NCBI GenBank assembly: GCA_038373885.1
Contig: JAWZYV010011908.1
Span: 1,054,001 to 1,118,000, forward strand
Origin: Cheiracanthium punctorium
Lineage: Eukaryota; Arthropoda; Arachnida; Araneae; Cheiracanthiidae
DNA: 64,000 bases
Direction: 5' to 3'
The notes under the pieces are model-generated. The model was not told the origin of the DNA. It did not search any database and saw only the letters and a list, made by a program, of their open reading frames with translations. Shown here piece after piece: positions 12,263 through 23,840 of the stretch (positions are counted from its first letter, which is position 1; each line of letters begins with the position of its first letter). Both the position numbers and the translations under genes were made by a program.

Positions 12263-14819
12263 TAATGCACATAACATATTTCTAAAACGCTAGTTAATAT
12301 TAGTGTGTGTGGGGGGGGAGGGTGGCTGCTAGCTAAATTGGCGAGTTTCATTAAAGCGGAAGTGGCGAGTTTTCGTGTCAAATAAGTATATAGTAACCCT
12401 CTTTTCTTTTGATGTTTCATTTCGTTTCGCAAATCTTGAACCGTTGAGCGGGAGGCCAGTTTACATCTGGAAATACGAATGAAGTATACGCGTTTTAGGA
12501 TACGAAGTTTTCCGCTCGTAATTTTACAACTTTCGAGAAGGTTTATTAGTGTTAGACTAGTGAGATTTCTCTGTTAGGAGCGATAATAATTATAATTGCT
12601 TCGACAGTGAAGTCTCGTTAGTTAAGGATATACAGCAAGTGGATTTACAATTTTCCAGTTTTTGAACAGTCGGGAAAATATTACAGGTAAATTTTTACTT
12701 CCACTGTTTTTAATGTACACATTTTGTACACCGTTAACTTTTGCAACTAATTTAAAGATTACGCGACTTTTTGAACAAAAAAACGTCATTTTCGTACTGT
12801 TTTCAAGTTTTGGCTACTTGTACCTTACTCCAGGCGACTAATTTGAAAATCTGGTGTTGGTTTTTGTCAACTCCCTTTTTTTTTAAAGTTGCTATTGAGC
12901 TTTCAGCAAACATTCTAATCTGTTTTTTTAATCGTGCTATAAAAATAAATGTATTATATGTTCTGATATATATATATAACGCATGAAGTTTTTAAATTTA
13001 TCATTTTATTCAATCCTTCTTAAATGAAGCTAAATTAAGCATGTTTATTTCTTAACTACAAAATCATTAAAAAATTTTAAAAATGTTAAAATGTTACTAT
13101 TTTGGGAACTAAAATTGAGAAAATGGCTACTAAACTGGTGACATTTTTTAAGTCGGTGAGGTTACTAATGATACTTATTTTAGTGTATAAAAGTACTTTC
13201 CTCCATAAAATTTGAATCATGTAGTATACAACAGGTATAGATACAGAAAATTTCTTTTCAGAATAGCTAACATTTAAAAAATAATTTTATCTAAACAAAA
13301 TGTACAATAAAGCAAAATGTTACCCTAAAGATATGTGTTCCCATAGTACAATTTTATTTATTATTACTTCCTGTAAGATTTTGTTTAGTACATACACACA
13401 TATATATATCAACCATAAAGTATTATAACTCATTTATAAAATCTCTAACTCTGAAATATTGAAATTAAACTGTTTATAGGTGATTTTATGTTGGTTCTGA
13501 AATGTGTTACCGCCTCTCTCATAAAAAAAATTTTTGCGACTACAAATTTGTAAGAAAATTGCAGTTTATGAAAACTGCACACAATTCACTAATGATAGGC
13601 GCACATAATTTGCAAACGATTGACCAACGGATTTTGCTGTTTATCTTTCATTTATGTTGTTTTTTATCTTTCAAAATGTTACCCTTAAGGAATGTTTTTA
13701 TTTATTTATTGCGGGGTGGGGGTGGGAGGTTGATGAATAAGTCCCCTACCCCGAATCCGCACTGGCTCAGTATTTTATTTATGGCAGCATTACTGTAAAT
13801 AGGCACTAATCCGGTACCGTGCCATTACATTGTAGTCACTGTTAAGATACCAGGCCATTGCCTTTATTTTTAATAATAGCCGGCACCCGGCCGTTTCATT
13901 TTGGGCATTATAAACTTAATGGGTCAGTGCCTTTATTGTGAGTAACGGCCGGCACATGCAGTATGCCAGCAGAGTGCCGTTGCCTTCCCGGACTTCTGGC
14001 AAGGTACTTCTCGGGCGACCACTTTTGGTACGATTCAGTTACTTTTTGCAGTGCCGGGCCGGTTCTGGACGTAAAGGCAGAAAGGCGCTGGCAAGGTACT
14101 CCGCCAGCAGGTATGTGTTTGCTGGGTCAGGACCCGTACAACACGGATTCCCATAACAAAATATCTTCCGTGTTATGAGGGGGAGGGGGTTTACTGTAGT
14201 GTGAAGTTTACATTTTTATGTATCAATGAACATGCAAGAACCAAGCAATGTGTAGCTCAGTAACATTATATCTGATCCAATCTTCGGGTTTTGTTAAAAT
14301 TATGTCTTTTTTACGAATAAGCCTTATTAGGGGACGAATGCCTCATACGTAGAGCGAGCGTAGCGAGTCTGGGGGCCTTGGTCCCTAGTCAAAAACAAAA
14401 TCGGTTAACTAGAAGTCAAAATAGAGAGTTTTTGGTGTCCTCATTGCTTGACGTAGGATTTTCTGGAATTCTCAAGAAATATTGCCTCTATCACTTCGCT
14501 GAATTCAGTTTTGGAAACTGCGTTTTTGTGCCAAATTTGGGAATATTTCTATAAAAAGTCGCCAAGTTCGGCGATATTTGGGGCGTTTCGCGCGATTTCA
14601 CTAATGGTGCGTAATGTATAGCCTCCTTTTTTTCCTGCATTAGTATAACGTAATAGCCTAGTATTATTCAGTTGCATTTATATTACGCAGTCAAAGTTCG
14701 CGATTGATCAGGATCTTTCGGGAGATGTATTTCTCTAGCATGTGAGTGCGATGTCAACGGAAAATACAAAGCCGCAGAGTCGCTTCAGATTTCAGTTCTA
14801 TTTCGACTGTTTTTTATGT
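12263..14819. other. Intergenic sequence, no gene recognised
   Basis: The 12440-12690 block is less AT-rich and ends in a donor-like ATTACAG/GTAAAT at about 12680-12690, so it could be a non-coding 5' exon, but nothing supports transcription. At 13800-14160 there is a GC-richer block with repeated GGCCGGCAC/CCGGGCCGG words, with distant similarity in reverse to 10740-10900. No protein-coding similarity is seen. Confidence 0.45.
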
Positions 14820-16680
14820 CCTTATACGGAGTATAAGGAAGTAATGTGATCCCGAAAAATTTCGGGGGCCAAAGTTTGACGAAAAAATCGATTTTGACTA
14901 CCTCTAACTTTACTTTTAAGAGTTTTTTCGATGCATCTCATCGTAAGCTAGCATGCACGATCATATAAACTCGCCTGCAACTCATTTTGACCAGCGGTGA
15001 GTCTATTTTGGCCAGTTTTTTCATGCCGTCTGTACGTACGTATGTATGTAACTCGCATATCTCAAAAACTATTGGTCGTAGAATGTTGAAACTGTATATT
15101 TAGGATTGTTCTAACATCAAGTTGTGCACCTCCCTTTTTGGTCTCTATCGAATGGATAGCTTATATACAGGACCGATCAAAAGATTCAAATACATTACGC
15201 TCTATGGGCCGAAATTCATTAAAGTCGCATATCTCAATAATTATTAGGCGTAGAAAGTTGAAACTTTATATTTAGGACTCTTGTAGCAACTAGTTGTGCA
15301 CATCCCCTTTCGGTTCCATTCGACTAGATAGATTATCTACAGGACCGCCCAAAAGATTCGAAATACATTACTATCTATGGGCAGAAATTCATTAAAGTAT
15401 ATTTTAGAGGTATTAGGCTAATTCAAACGTCTCAGAAGTGATACATGCTGTTAAGGGTTACAAAATGAATTTCTCCATCGAAAAAAGAGTCTTTATCATT
15501 TATAGTTATGCTACAGGAACACTCAAAAGATTTCCAAAACATTACGGTCAACGGCAATTTTAGGGACATGCAACCATTTTAAGGACAATATCGTCCTCCC
15601 TTAGATAATGGTCTGACCACGGTCACGTGCCTCCCACAAGAATTACGCCAAAAGTCGCCAAGCATGGCGACTTTTGGTGTACGTACGTACGTATTTAACT
15701 CTCAAATCTCAAAAACTATTAGTCGTGGAATGTTGAAGTTCCACATATAAGATTGCTGTAACATCTAGTTGTGCATGTCGATTTTTGGTTCCAATCTACT
15801 GGACAGTTTATTTACGAGATCACCCAAAAGAATTTCAATACACTAACGCCTATGGACATGTTCAATATATTACAGCTACTGTCAGTCATTGTTTGGTCCA
15901 TGCCCAAAATCTCGCCGAATGTCGTCCACTTTAGCGAGTTTTGCCGAAATATCGCCAGATTTGGCGATAGTCAGTCGTTTGGTCCATGCCCAAAATATCG
16001 CTATTTGTTATTGTCATTGGCGAGTTTTGGCGAAATAACGCCAAATTTGGCGATAGTCTGTCATTGTTTAGTCCATACCCAAAATTTCGCTATTTGTCTT
16101 CGACCTTGGCGAGTTTTGGCGAAATATCTCAAAAGTTGGCAATAGTAAGTCATTGTTTGGTCCATGCTTAAGATCTCGTCATATGTCGTCGACCTTAGCG
16201 AGTTTCGCCGAAATATCGTAAAATTTGGCGCCAAAAATTATTTCGTATTTTGCATAACTGTAACCCGTAGAATTTTGAACTTTTGTATTTAGAACTATTG
16301 TAATATCTGTTTTCATTATCTTTTTTGAGTGTAATCGACTGGGTAATTTATTTACAGTGTCAGCCAAATGACTTTAAATACATTAAAGTGTATGGATGCA
16401 TTCAATTCATTGAAAGTCTGTGGTCAATTACTCCTTGGCTATCCCCAAAATCTCGCAAACTATCTCAAGCTTGTAGCCTTTTGGTGAAATATCGCCAAAT
16501 AAAGTGTCAGAAGGAAATCTTTCAAATTGAACTCAGCTTGGAGATATGGAAGTATTTGGCTAGAATTCGCTAAACCTTAGTATTCCCGCAGTATTTTATC
16601 TCTTTCAAACAAAATAAGTTTGAATGAAGTGCGCCGAAATTATTTTTGGATTTAATAGACATGCAAGGAAATCATGTGTT
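14820..16680 (+). repeat. Complex tandem and dispersed repeat block
   Basis: Related units containing ATCTCAAAAACTATTGGTCG, GTTGTGCACCTCCCTTTTTG and CAAAAGATTCAAATACATTA start near 15055, 15227 (172 bp later), 15701 and, more diverged, 16250. Blocks of TTTGGCGA/TCGCCAAA repeats separate them, including a four-copy array at 15881-16235. A second dispersed copy lies at about 20760-21390. No transposase is visible. I recall similar units in arachnid repeats but cannot assign a class. Confidence 0.65.
15881..16235 (+). repeat. Four-copy tandem array, about 88-bp unit
   Basis: Units start near 15881, 15970, 16056 and 16145, each beginning GTCAGTCATTGTTTGGTCCA or a close variant, continuing CCCAAAAT(C/T)TCGC and ending GCCAAATTTGGCGATA. 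The open frames crossing it only translate the repeat. One further unit occurs at about 20838-20930. Confidence 0.85.
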
Positions 16681-17539
16681 GTCCACATCAGATTTTTCGA
16701 ATACGTAAGCTTCGATGCCCAGGGCTCTGTCTCTTTGTATTGCGGTTTTTTATGCGACACGTTTTCGCTTGTTTCGATAAGATTGTTTTTGAAAGCTGTT
16801 TGTGAATTCATCAAAACTTCATGCTAAGGAATAGATGTCAGTTTTCCTCGACAATGTCTACTGAATTTTAGCCTGGTGAACAATTTTATTGGATGTGAAA
16901 TACAGCACCTGAGAAGGCTTCTGTGCTAAGCTGACTCTTATAAAAGGTGTTACTGTTTATTAGTTCTGTGAACTGTGTATAGCAGATTGTCTGTCGAAGA
17001 TCAAGGATCAATAAAATTAGCGTTTCATCCTGATAAGTAGACAGTTTACGAGAAAATTCCACATACATAGACTTTTAAAAGACGAAACCGAAATCTAAGC
17101 AGTTTTCTGCAACCATATATATATTATATACTTAAAAATGAGTACTTTAATATACTCGTAATTTTTTAAGTATATTTAAGTGATAAACGAGTGCATGATG
17201 TGCTTGAATATGAAATACAATTTAAATTTAAAAGTAAGCATGCAAATAAATACAAATTTAATTTCTGATTACTTCACTTGCACCAGGAGAAATCATTTAA
17301 TCAACATTTATGTGGTGCTGGAAAACATTTCTTTAAAATACTTATGAAAATAAGTTGATAATACACTTTAAACTTACGAACCATATCTTACACATCATAT
17401 CCATGAATACTCTAAAGAAAATGAGTGCATGATGTTCTTGTTTTTCAATCAATCCCCTATTACCGGATCCATCCTACGGTTGCCTAGAGCCTGTCTTTGG
17501 AAACGTCGCTTCAACTTACAAGACTCCATTTCTTCAAAC
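16681..17539. other. Intergenic sequence, nothing recognised
   Basis: AT-rich, with no coding, RNA or terminal-repeat structure found. Confidence 0.55.
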
Positions 17540-17725
17540 AGAGCTTGTTACTGAAAAAACACTCAAAAAACTGGTGTTAAACGATAAAGTAATTAAAAAA
17601 CTTTGTAAAAAACACACATAAGAAGTAAAAGGAAAAAGGAAAAAGGATAAAGGATAAATCCTTTTTCCTTTTACTTCTTATGTGTGTTTTTTACAAAGTT
17701 TTTTAATTACTTTAGAGCTTGTTAC
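17540..17725. repeat. Perfect 56-bp inverted repeat inside a 12-bp target duplication
   Basis: AGAGCTTGTTAC occurs at 17540-17551 and 17714-17725. Between them, arms 17585-17640 and 17659-17714 are perfect reverse complements across 56 bp with an 18-bp spacer. The right arm reads like the 3' tail of the SINE at about 62872-62916 (TTTACTTCTTATGTGTGTT and so on), differing at one of about 45 positions. The insert therefore looks like two SINE/LINE 3' tails joined head to head and inserted by target-primed retrotransposition. Confidence 0.85.
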
Positions 17726-19227
17726 GTTTTCTGCTTTTTCAGTTGATGACAAAATCATATATCATGATAAAGGAATTAATTGAAATTCATGAATAACCAC
17801 CATCTTAAACTTAAGTACAGTTTCTATATTATTTAATTGTTTTATATTATAGTTATTTGTTTTATTTATCTTTATTTATATATTAGACGCTGATCGGTCG
17901 TACACCATAATAGATATTATTTCTTTTTGGCCATAGTATTTATTTATTAATCTAATTTTGTTTTCATATTTAAGAGTACTTTGGCGAGAGAGGCAGTATT
18001 TGTTTGTTAAGCATTTGTATGTTAGTTTTCATTGCTTATATATTTTGTAGTGTTATGAAAATCTGGTAATAGGTGTAGAATAAAATAATTCAACAAGCCC
18101 TAAAAACGAATATAGCACACTAGTCGACCAAACGAAACACTATATCTCCCAATAAATACAGCAATTTTAACACATTTCAAAGCGGATCCTTAAAATAACA
18201 CAACAATAACACGATTCAAACGGCAATATCAAGCGCCTTAAGGCCATTGCCTACACCCAGCGGTTGCCGCCGTTACAATGTATTTGAATGGGGATATTTG
18301 GCCGTGCTTACCGCCGGGCGACACGGGGGAAACTGGACAGGGGCCTGGACCGAACAATAGATGGGGGAAGTGTGAAACCGCAATATTATCTACGGTCCCC
18401 AATTAGAATTGTCGGTTTAATACCGCAGTATCTCCCTCTTTCTCTGCGGTGGGCAAAAATTTATTGCTTACAAGTGAGAATTGCCCAAGCAGCGAGCGGT
18501 TCCCTTTCGATGTGGAAAGCGGCCTTTACTCTCAGTTTCTGCAGTCTATCATACACTCCCCGGCAGTGAGAGTAACTTCTTTATAGATTTTACAGCGGAT
18601 GTGACGTCAGATAGGATATGACGTCATTTTCTAGTCTTTTGTAGAAACTTCTTTCCTAACTGAGATAGAGCCGAAATTCCACCAGTTTCCAAAACTTTCT
18701 TTTTGTCGCGAAGTCTCCAAAATGGTCGCCAAATTCAAGGGGTTACATGCTCATTGCACTTGCAACAATCCTATTCAACGCACTTTCCGCAATAGACACT
18801 GGCGCGGGAAAAACATTACAATTTTCTAAGAGTACACTCACTCAACAATGAGTAACATTCATAAGCGTAACATGAATTTTTTTAGGGGGGGGGAGTTAAT
18901 TTAAGAGTAAAATTATCGAAGTTCCCCTTGAGATTTTGAAAGTTTTAATACCAATGGCTTTCTAAACAAAGTTAGAGAATTGCTACACTTTTGGCAAGTT
19001 TATCTTTGATTAAGCGCCACAGATAGTCATAATAAAAGAATTCTATGATCATTGTCTGACCGATCGGCAAATTAAATATAAATAAAGACTGACAAAACGA
19101 AATAATTTACACAAAAAAATTGAAAAATATAAAAGTTGTACTTACGCAAGAGATGATGATTATTAATGAATTTCAATCAGCATATTCAAAAATTATATAT
19201 TTAATAAGATTAAATTTATTATCTCAT
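17726..19227. other. Intergenic sequence, no gene recognised
   Basis: A less AT-rich island at 18235-18600 contains a 93-codon open frame on the plus strand with no recognisable domain. The rest is AT-rich with a poly-G run near 18885. Nothing else is supported. Confidence 0.5.
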
Positions 19228-19269
19228 CAATTCTTGTATGCAGTCAAAAGTGAGTGCATACAAGAATTG
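19228..19269. repeat. Small perfect hairpin
   Basis: CAATTCTTGTATGCA (19228-19242) and TGCATACAAGAATTG (19255-19269) form 15-bp perfect arms around a 12-nt loop. No promoter or target duplication was recognised. Confidence 0.8.
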
Positions 19270-19621
19270 AAAATCAATATATTCCTATTAAATGTAATAA
19301 AAGTATAACAAGTTTTCTGAAGTATATTTAAAAGAAATACCTGACGAAACACTTCTTCTTCTCGACTCATGGAAACGCATAAGAATTCAGAATTAATAGA
19401 AGCTATTACTCCTCCAGATAAAAACGTGCGTATAGTTTATATCCCACCAAATACTACCCCTTTTACCCACCCTTTAGATAGATACGGTTTCCGCTTATGG
19501 AAAAATTACATGCGACAATTTTCTGACATTTAGTTAATGAAACAAAATCTAATAAATTTATTTAAGCGTGATTACATTTTTCAATTGCAAGCTATAATGA
19601 CCAATTAAGTTGTGTGTATTG

Positions 19622-19854
19622 TGTATTGTGTTTTAAGGCAAACCTGCACGCGGGGTGTCTGCCTAGGATGGTGGTGCCTTGGTAGGAGGACATTCTAAGG
19701 GGTTCTAACGCGTATTCACGCTACATCTGGAGAAAACCTACCAAAACTCCAGACCGTTAGATACGCAGCCGCACGATGCGACCCGAACCCGGGACCTTCA
19801 CACCTCGGCCGTCTACCATTTTCAGTGGCATAACCACTGTGCCAAGGTGAGGCC
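19622..19854 (-). repeat. tRNA-derived SINE, full insertion
   Basis: Perfect 11-bp duplications CCAATTAAGTT lie at 19611-19621 and 19855-19865. On the minus strand the element starts near 19854 with a tRNA-like head: a box-A-like TGGCACAGTGGTTA and a box-B-like GGGTTCGGGTCGC. A non-tRNA body follows, and it ends with a short tail of ACACAAT repeats. Related copies lie at 38103-38343, 46620-46825 and 50560-50775, and a split copy lies at 41311-41350/44519-44620. It is not a functional tRNA: there is no foldable anticodon arm or acceptor stem. Confidence 0.85.
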
Positions 19855-19865
19855 CCAATTAAGTT

Positions 19866-20759
19866 CACTCTTATAGAAATATGTGGAAATATTCATGGTA
19901 TGCTTATTCCTACACTCACTTGCATCCAGGACATTTTGACAATCCAGTACAGTTTGCTTTTCGTACAAAAGGGCCAGCAACTTGCGCGTCACCTAATTGC
20001 AGTTCTACTGATCCATTTGCTGTTTGTAGTTCGTGCAAAGCACATAATTGTTTTGTACATTTTTTCATCATACCTCATTTATGTTATGCATATATACCTT
20101 AAAAAAAACAACAGTTCATATGACAATTTTTGTAAAACGTCACAATTCACTTGCTTAAAAAAATAATTTATGTCACATTTTATTCTTGCGATTTTTAGTT
20201 TTTATAATCATGCATTTAATAATATATTTCTTTCAGGACCGAATCGAACGGGGGGGGATTATCGGGTGAACCTCCCCCCCCCCTCCGCCAAAAAAATTAT
20301 CGTACATTTTTTTTATACCATTGTTTATCTCAACTCTTATTTCGCTAAAAAGCTAAGTTTCTTCTAAAAAGCTACGTTTAACCTCTTATGCATGCATAGA
20401 ATTTATGTTTAAAATATATTTTCATCCAACTCCCTCCACCTCCTCCCCAAAACGGTACTAGTAGCGAGCTTGATTTTTTTTCCACCATATGTTCTACGGG
20501 ATATCCATTGAATGATTGTTGTAGATGAATCCTGACAGTGCTTATTTAAAATGCTTATTAAATAGCCATCTTTTTGTAAAAATATTTATAAAAGAAAATA
20601 AAAAGCGCCAAGTGGAGATAAAGGCTCTATTCTGTCAGTTCATACTCTTTTTTTACTAATTAATTTTAGCTTTAATATGAAGAGATAGCAGCTAATTTTT
20701 ACACATTAAGTTCAGTTTGCCAGCACATTTTCCGAAAAAATAATTTGGCGGGAATGTCT
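19866..20759. other. Intergenic sequence, no gene recognised
   Basis: AT-rich, with a C-run/G-run patch at about 20236-20290 that resembles MITE ends. Open frames of 65-88 codons overlap each other and show no domain features. Confidence 0.5.
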
Positions 20760-21390
20760 ACGTGTCTACCGGAATAATATGGCACTACCAGAATTTCAAT
20801 ACATTAATGTCTGGACATCTTCAACATATTATGTCTGTAGTCAGTCATTGTTTGGTCCATGCACAAAATCTCACTATTTGTCATCCACCTAGTCAAGTTT
20901 TGCCAAAATATCGCCAATTTAACGCCAAAAATAATTACGCATTTTGCATGACTAAAACCACCATAGAATCCACCATCCTCTAAAACCACCATTTTAACCA
21001 TAGAATGTTAAAATTTTGTATTAAGAACTATTGTAACATGTAACTGTGCTTTTGATTGCTATCGACTGAGTAATTTATTTACAGGGTCACCCAAAAGATT
21101 TAAAATACATTAAGGGTCTATAGATATGTTCGTTTCATTAAAAATCTGTGATGAATAAGTATTTCACCTGTGACTGAAATCTCGCTATCTCAAGCTTGCT
21201 GGCTTTTGTCAAAATATTGCCCAATTAAGTTAAACAAATCTTGAAATTAAACTCAGCTTGGCGGTAAACTTTAGAATTGCAGTATTTTGTCTCTTTCAAA
21301 CGAAATAAGTTTAGATGAAGTGCAATGAAAATATTTCTGATTTAATAGAGGTACAAGGAAGTCATGTGGTGTCCGTATCAGATTTATTAG
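20760..21390 (+). repeat. Dispersed copy of the 14.8-16.7 kb repeat family
   Basis: Collinear with 15830-16680: AATTTCAATACATTAATG, one GTCAGTCATTGTTTGGTCCA unit, GTAATTTATTTACAGGGTC, then TTTCAAACGAAATAAGTTT and AGTCATGTGGTGTCC. It holds one tandem unit where the other locus holds four. A shorter related tail is at about 46510-46600. Confidence 0.75.
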
Positions 21391-22885
21391 TTGAATGATG
21401 TGAAATAAAAAGAACAAACAAAGCAATCATAATAAAAGAAGTTGTATATAAATTCTTGCAGTTACATTCTTCCATAATGATTGTATGCAAGAAATTTTTT
21501 TTTCAACACTATCGTAAATTACAATGTTACTTGAAAATATGTATTCACATAAGTTATACAGTAACCAGACTATCTGCAAGCAAGTGATAGATATTAAAAA
21601 AATTGGAGATGTCAGTCAGACGATTTAAATTACTTAAATTATCTACAAAAATAATTGAAAAAAAAGTATCATGTTTGACGATATTTGGGTGCATAAAATG
21701 ATTTAGGTTCTGGAATGTAAGCAGCAGATAAAAACAGTATTCATCAAGAAAAATTGGTACTTGCGTATTATCCCGGCGGTCAAACAAGACGAGTGATTTT
21801 TCGCCAAGTTAAATGCTGAATGCATGAAATTATTAATGGTTTAGAATACGATTAATAGTATAGTTTGCCAGCACATTTGACGAAAAAATAGTTTATCGGA
21901 AATGACCAACGGGATAATACGCAAGTACCGAAAAATCTAAGAATCTTCAGAATAATTTCTAATCCTAATATTAGTTCCACGCAGAAAAGTGGAAATAGAT
22001 TTAGGTGAAAGAATAAGGATTTATTTTAACGAAGTACATGTAACCATTTAATCATCTGTCCATGGACACAAGAACAGTAGAACCTTGATTCCATGAAGTC
22101 GAAGAAACAAGAGAAAAAAATCAAGATAACAAAGTAAAATAAAAGAGGGTGTGAGTTTAATAGGAAACGCACATTTATTCAAGATATTGAAGTTCCACTG
22201 CATACTTAATTTAGAATACTGCAAAAGAATAAAAAGGCTGGTAGCCAAGTTTAGTGATTATGAAAGAGTAGATTCTAGTTTGTTTGTTTTTTCTTTTTAA
22301 GGGTAAGCAACAATAAGTAATCGTACATAAACATATCATATGGCAGTTTCAACATAAGAAACTTCCTGTTTTATTTATTTATTTATTTTTAATAAACCAA
22401 TCACTGGTAAAAAAACTGGTTCTATAAACAATGTATAAATTGATTTTTTAAACAAAATATGTCTTAAAAAATAATTAAAAAACCAATTCTTTGATATTTT
22501 TTATTCATTTATTCTAATGAATTTTATATGCCGATTTAACAACACAAACCACACCAGAAAGTGTTATACATAGAAAGCATGCACTAAAATTTATGTCAAT
22601 CTAAGGATAAACCTATCTAGTCAAAGCATCAAACTATAATGAAAAAAAAATATCTCACTCCTAAACTAGAAAGAATATTTAATTTTGCAATAAGAGTTTA
22701 ATTAGTTGCGTACAGCTTTAAAATTTTTACGATAATTCTAAATAAATAATGTACATTCTTTCATGCACCCTGAAAAAAATATTTAAAATAAATTGTCTGA
22801 GGGTGAATTTTTTTGGGGGGGCGGGGGATAAAGATACATATTAAATTGCATGGATTGCTATCTGAACTCCAACGCCTATTGCTTG
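21391..22885. other. AT-rich intergenic sequence, nothing recognised
   Basis: No domain-bearing frame, RNA gene or terminal-repeat pair was found. A G-run lies near 22815. Confidence 0.55.
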
Positions 22886-23350
22886 TGTGGCGTCGTCACT
22901 CAGCCACATCCATTATTTCCCCCAACCACGTGGGTCCGGAAAACTTACACTTCTCAGTCGTGATTATAACAAATGAAAAAAGTCCATAATTTCTTGGAAA
23001 AATAATATATTTAAACTATTTACAGTGTTGAAACTATGTACACACATTTACTAATTACAGAAAGGAATTTCGTGGGGAACAGCCTTTCCCTGGCCTTTAG
23101 CATTTCAGTCCCCGCTCGACTCCGGGAGCGAGCTTCCTTCTCAGACGATGACCAACCTCTTCGCTGTCCAAAAATCATCTGTCCTTTCGTGGGGTTCCTC
23201 CGTACCAGGTGCGCCGCTCTGACGTCAGCCTGGTCGCACCTGCTTGAGGGGCGTGACAGCTGGACCCATCTCGAACATTCCAGGCCTCGCACAAAGCATG
23301 CCGCTAAGTGCTTTTCCCCACTAGTGGGCAGTAGAGCTTGCTTTGCCACA
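22886..23350 (-). mobile_element. 3' LTR of the gypsy-class element
   Basis: Read on the minus strand, the block starts TGTGGC (23350 downward) and ends GCCACA (to 22886), giving TG...CA termini inside a perfect 6-bp inverted repeat. A polypurine tract, ATGGGGGTAGGGC, lies immediately upstream (plus-strand 23351-23363). It sits downstream of the truncated pol at 23690-25500 in the same orientation. The overlapping open frames here (121 and 109 codons) are LTR sequence, not genes. The 5' LTR is absent from the window. Confidence 0.65.
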
Positions 23351-23689
23351 GCCCTACCCCCATAAAAAAAATTTCCAAGTACCACATGGAAAATTTTGCA
23401 AGAGTTTAGTTGGGTAGCCCCACAACAAAATCAAGAGACAAAGCCATCCCAACTTACAAAGAAAACAAAACAAAAAAATTCTGTTATAAATGAAAATCAT
23501 ACCCAGACATTTTCAAAATAACTAGTCGAAACCTACTCTCAGTTTCAGAAGTCCAAGACATATGTAACATACATCTTATTTTTTTGGACATTTTAAATAT
23601 GGCTCTCAGAAATACTCTAAACAAAATAAGACGATGCTTTTGGGCAACACGAGAACCCTAATTCCGGATTACTCCGCCTGCTTGCCTAA
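23351..23689 (-). mobile_element. Non-coding 3' part of the gypsy element
   Basis: This lies between the decayed reverse transcriptase remnant and the LTR polypurine tract. Most of RT and all of RNase H are missing, so this is residual 3' sequence after an internal deletion. No reading frame is recognised. Confidence 0.45.
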
Positions 23690-23840
23690 TCCGTCGGCAT
23701 TTCCTTTCTTTCTCTACTACTTCTTCCTACTTCTTCAATGTTCGTTCGAGGGAAATACTCAGTGTTCGCGTAATGGCGTTTAAGTGCCGGTAATCGACAC
23801 AAGGACGAGGGTCTTTTCCTGAACCCCAATTTCTATGATT
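23690..23840 (-). pseudogene. Gypsy reverse transcriptase remnant, frameshifted
   Basis: On the minus strand, in a frame different from the integrase-linker frame, the sequence reads GKDPRPCVDYRHLNAITR, the R.CVDYR.LN.IT block near the start of Ty3/gypsy RT. One more frame change gives TEYFP..NIEE, the next conserved segment. The residues expected between GIIEIG and GKDPR are deleted. The similarity then stops, so the catalytic YXDD region and RNase H are absent. It cannot encode an active polymerase. Family membership is recognised from these motifs only. Confidence 0.75.

Noticed and set aside
12680..12690. Splice-donor-like CAG/GTAAAT after a less AT-rich block
   Set aside because: A single donor-like site without a coding frame, acceptor or homology is too weak to call an exon.
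15881..16235. CRISPR-like array
   Set aside because: Units are whole tandem repeats without unique spacers, in a eukaryotic repeat family.
18288..18569. 93-codon frame in the 18.3-kb GC island, considered as a gene
   Set aside because: No recognisable domain, and no splice or promoter structure supports it.
19770..19854. tRNA gene on the minus strand
   Set aside because: Only A- and B-box-like words are present. No acceptor or anticodon stem folds, and target duplications mark it as a SINE head.
23020..23385. Overlapping open frames of 121 (minus) and 109 (plus) codons
   Set aside because: They lie inside the gypsy LTR defined by TG...CA ends and the polypurine tract, and have no protein similarity.
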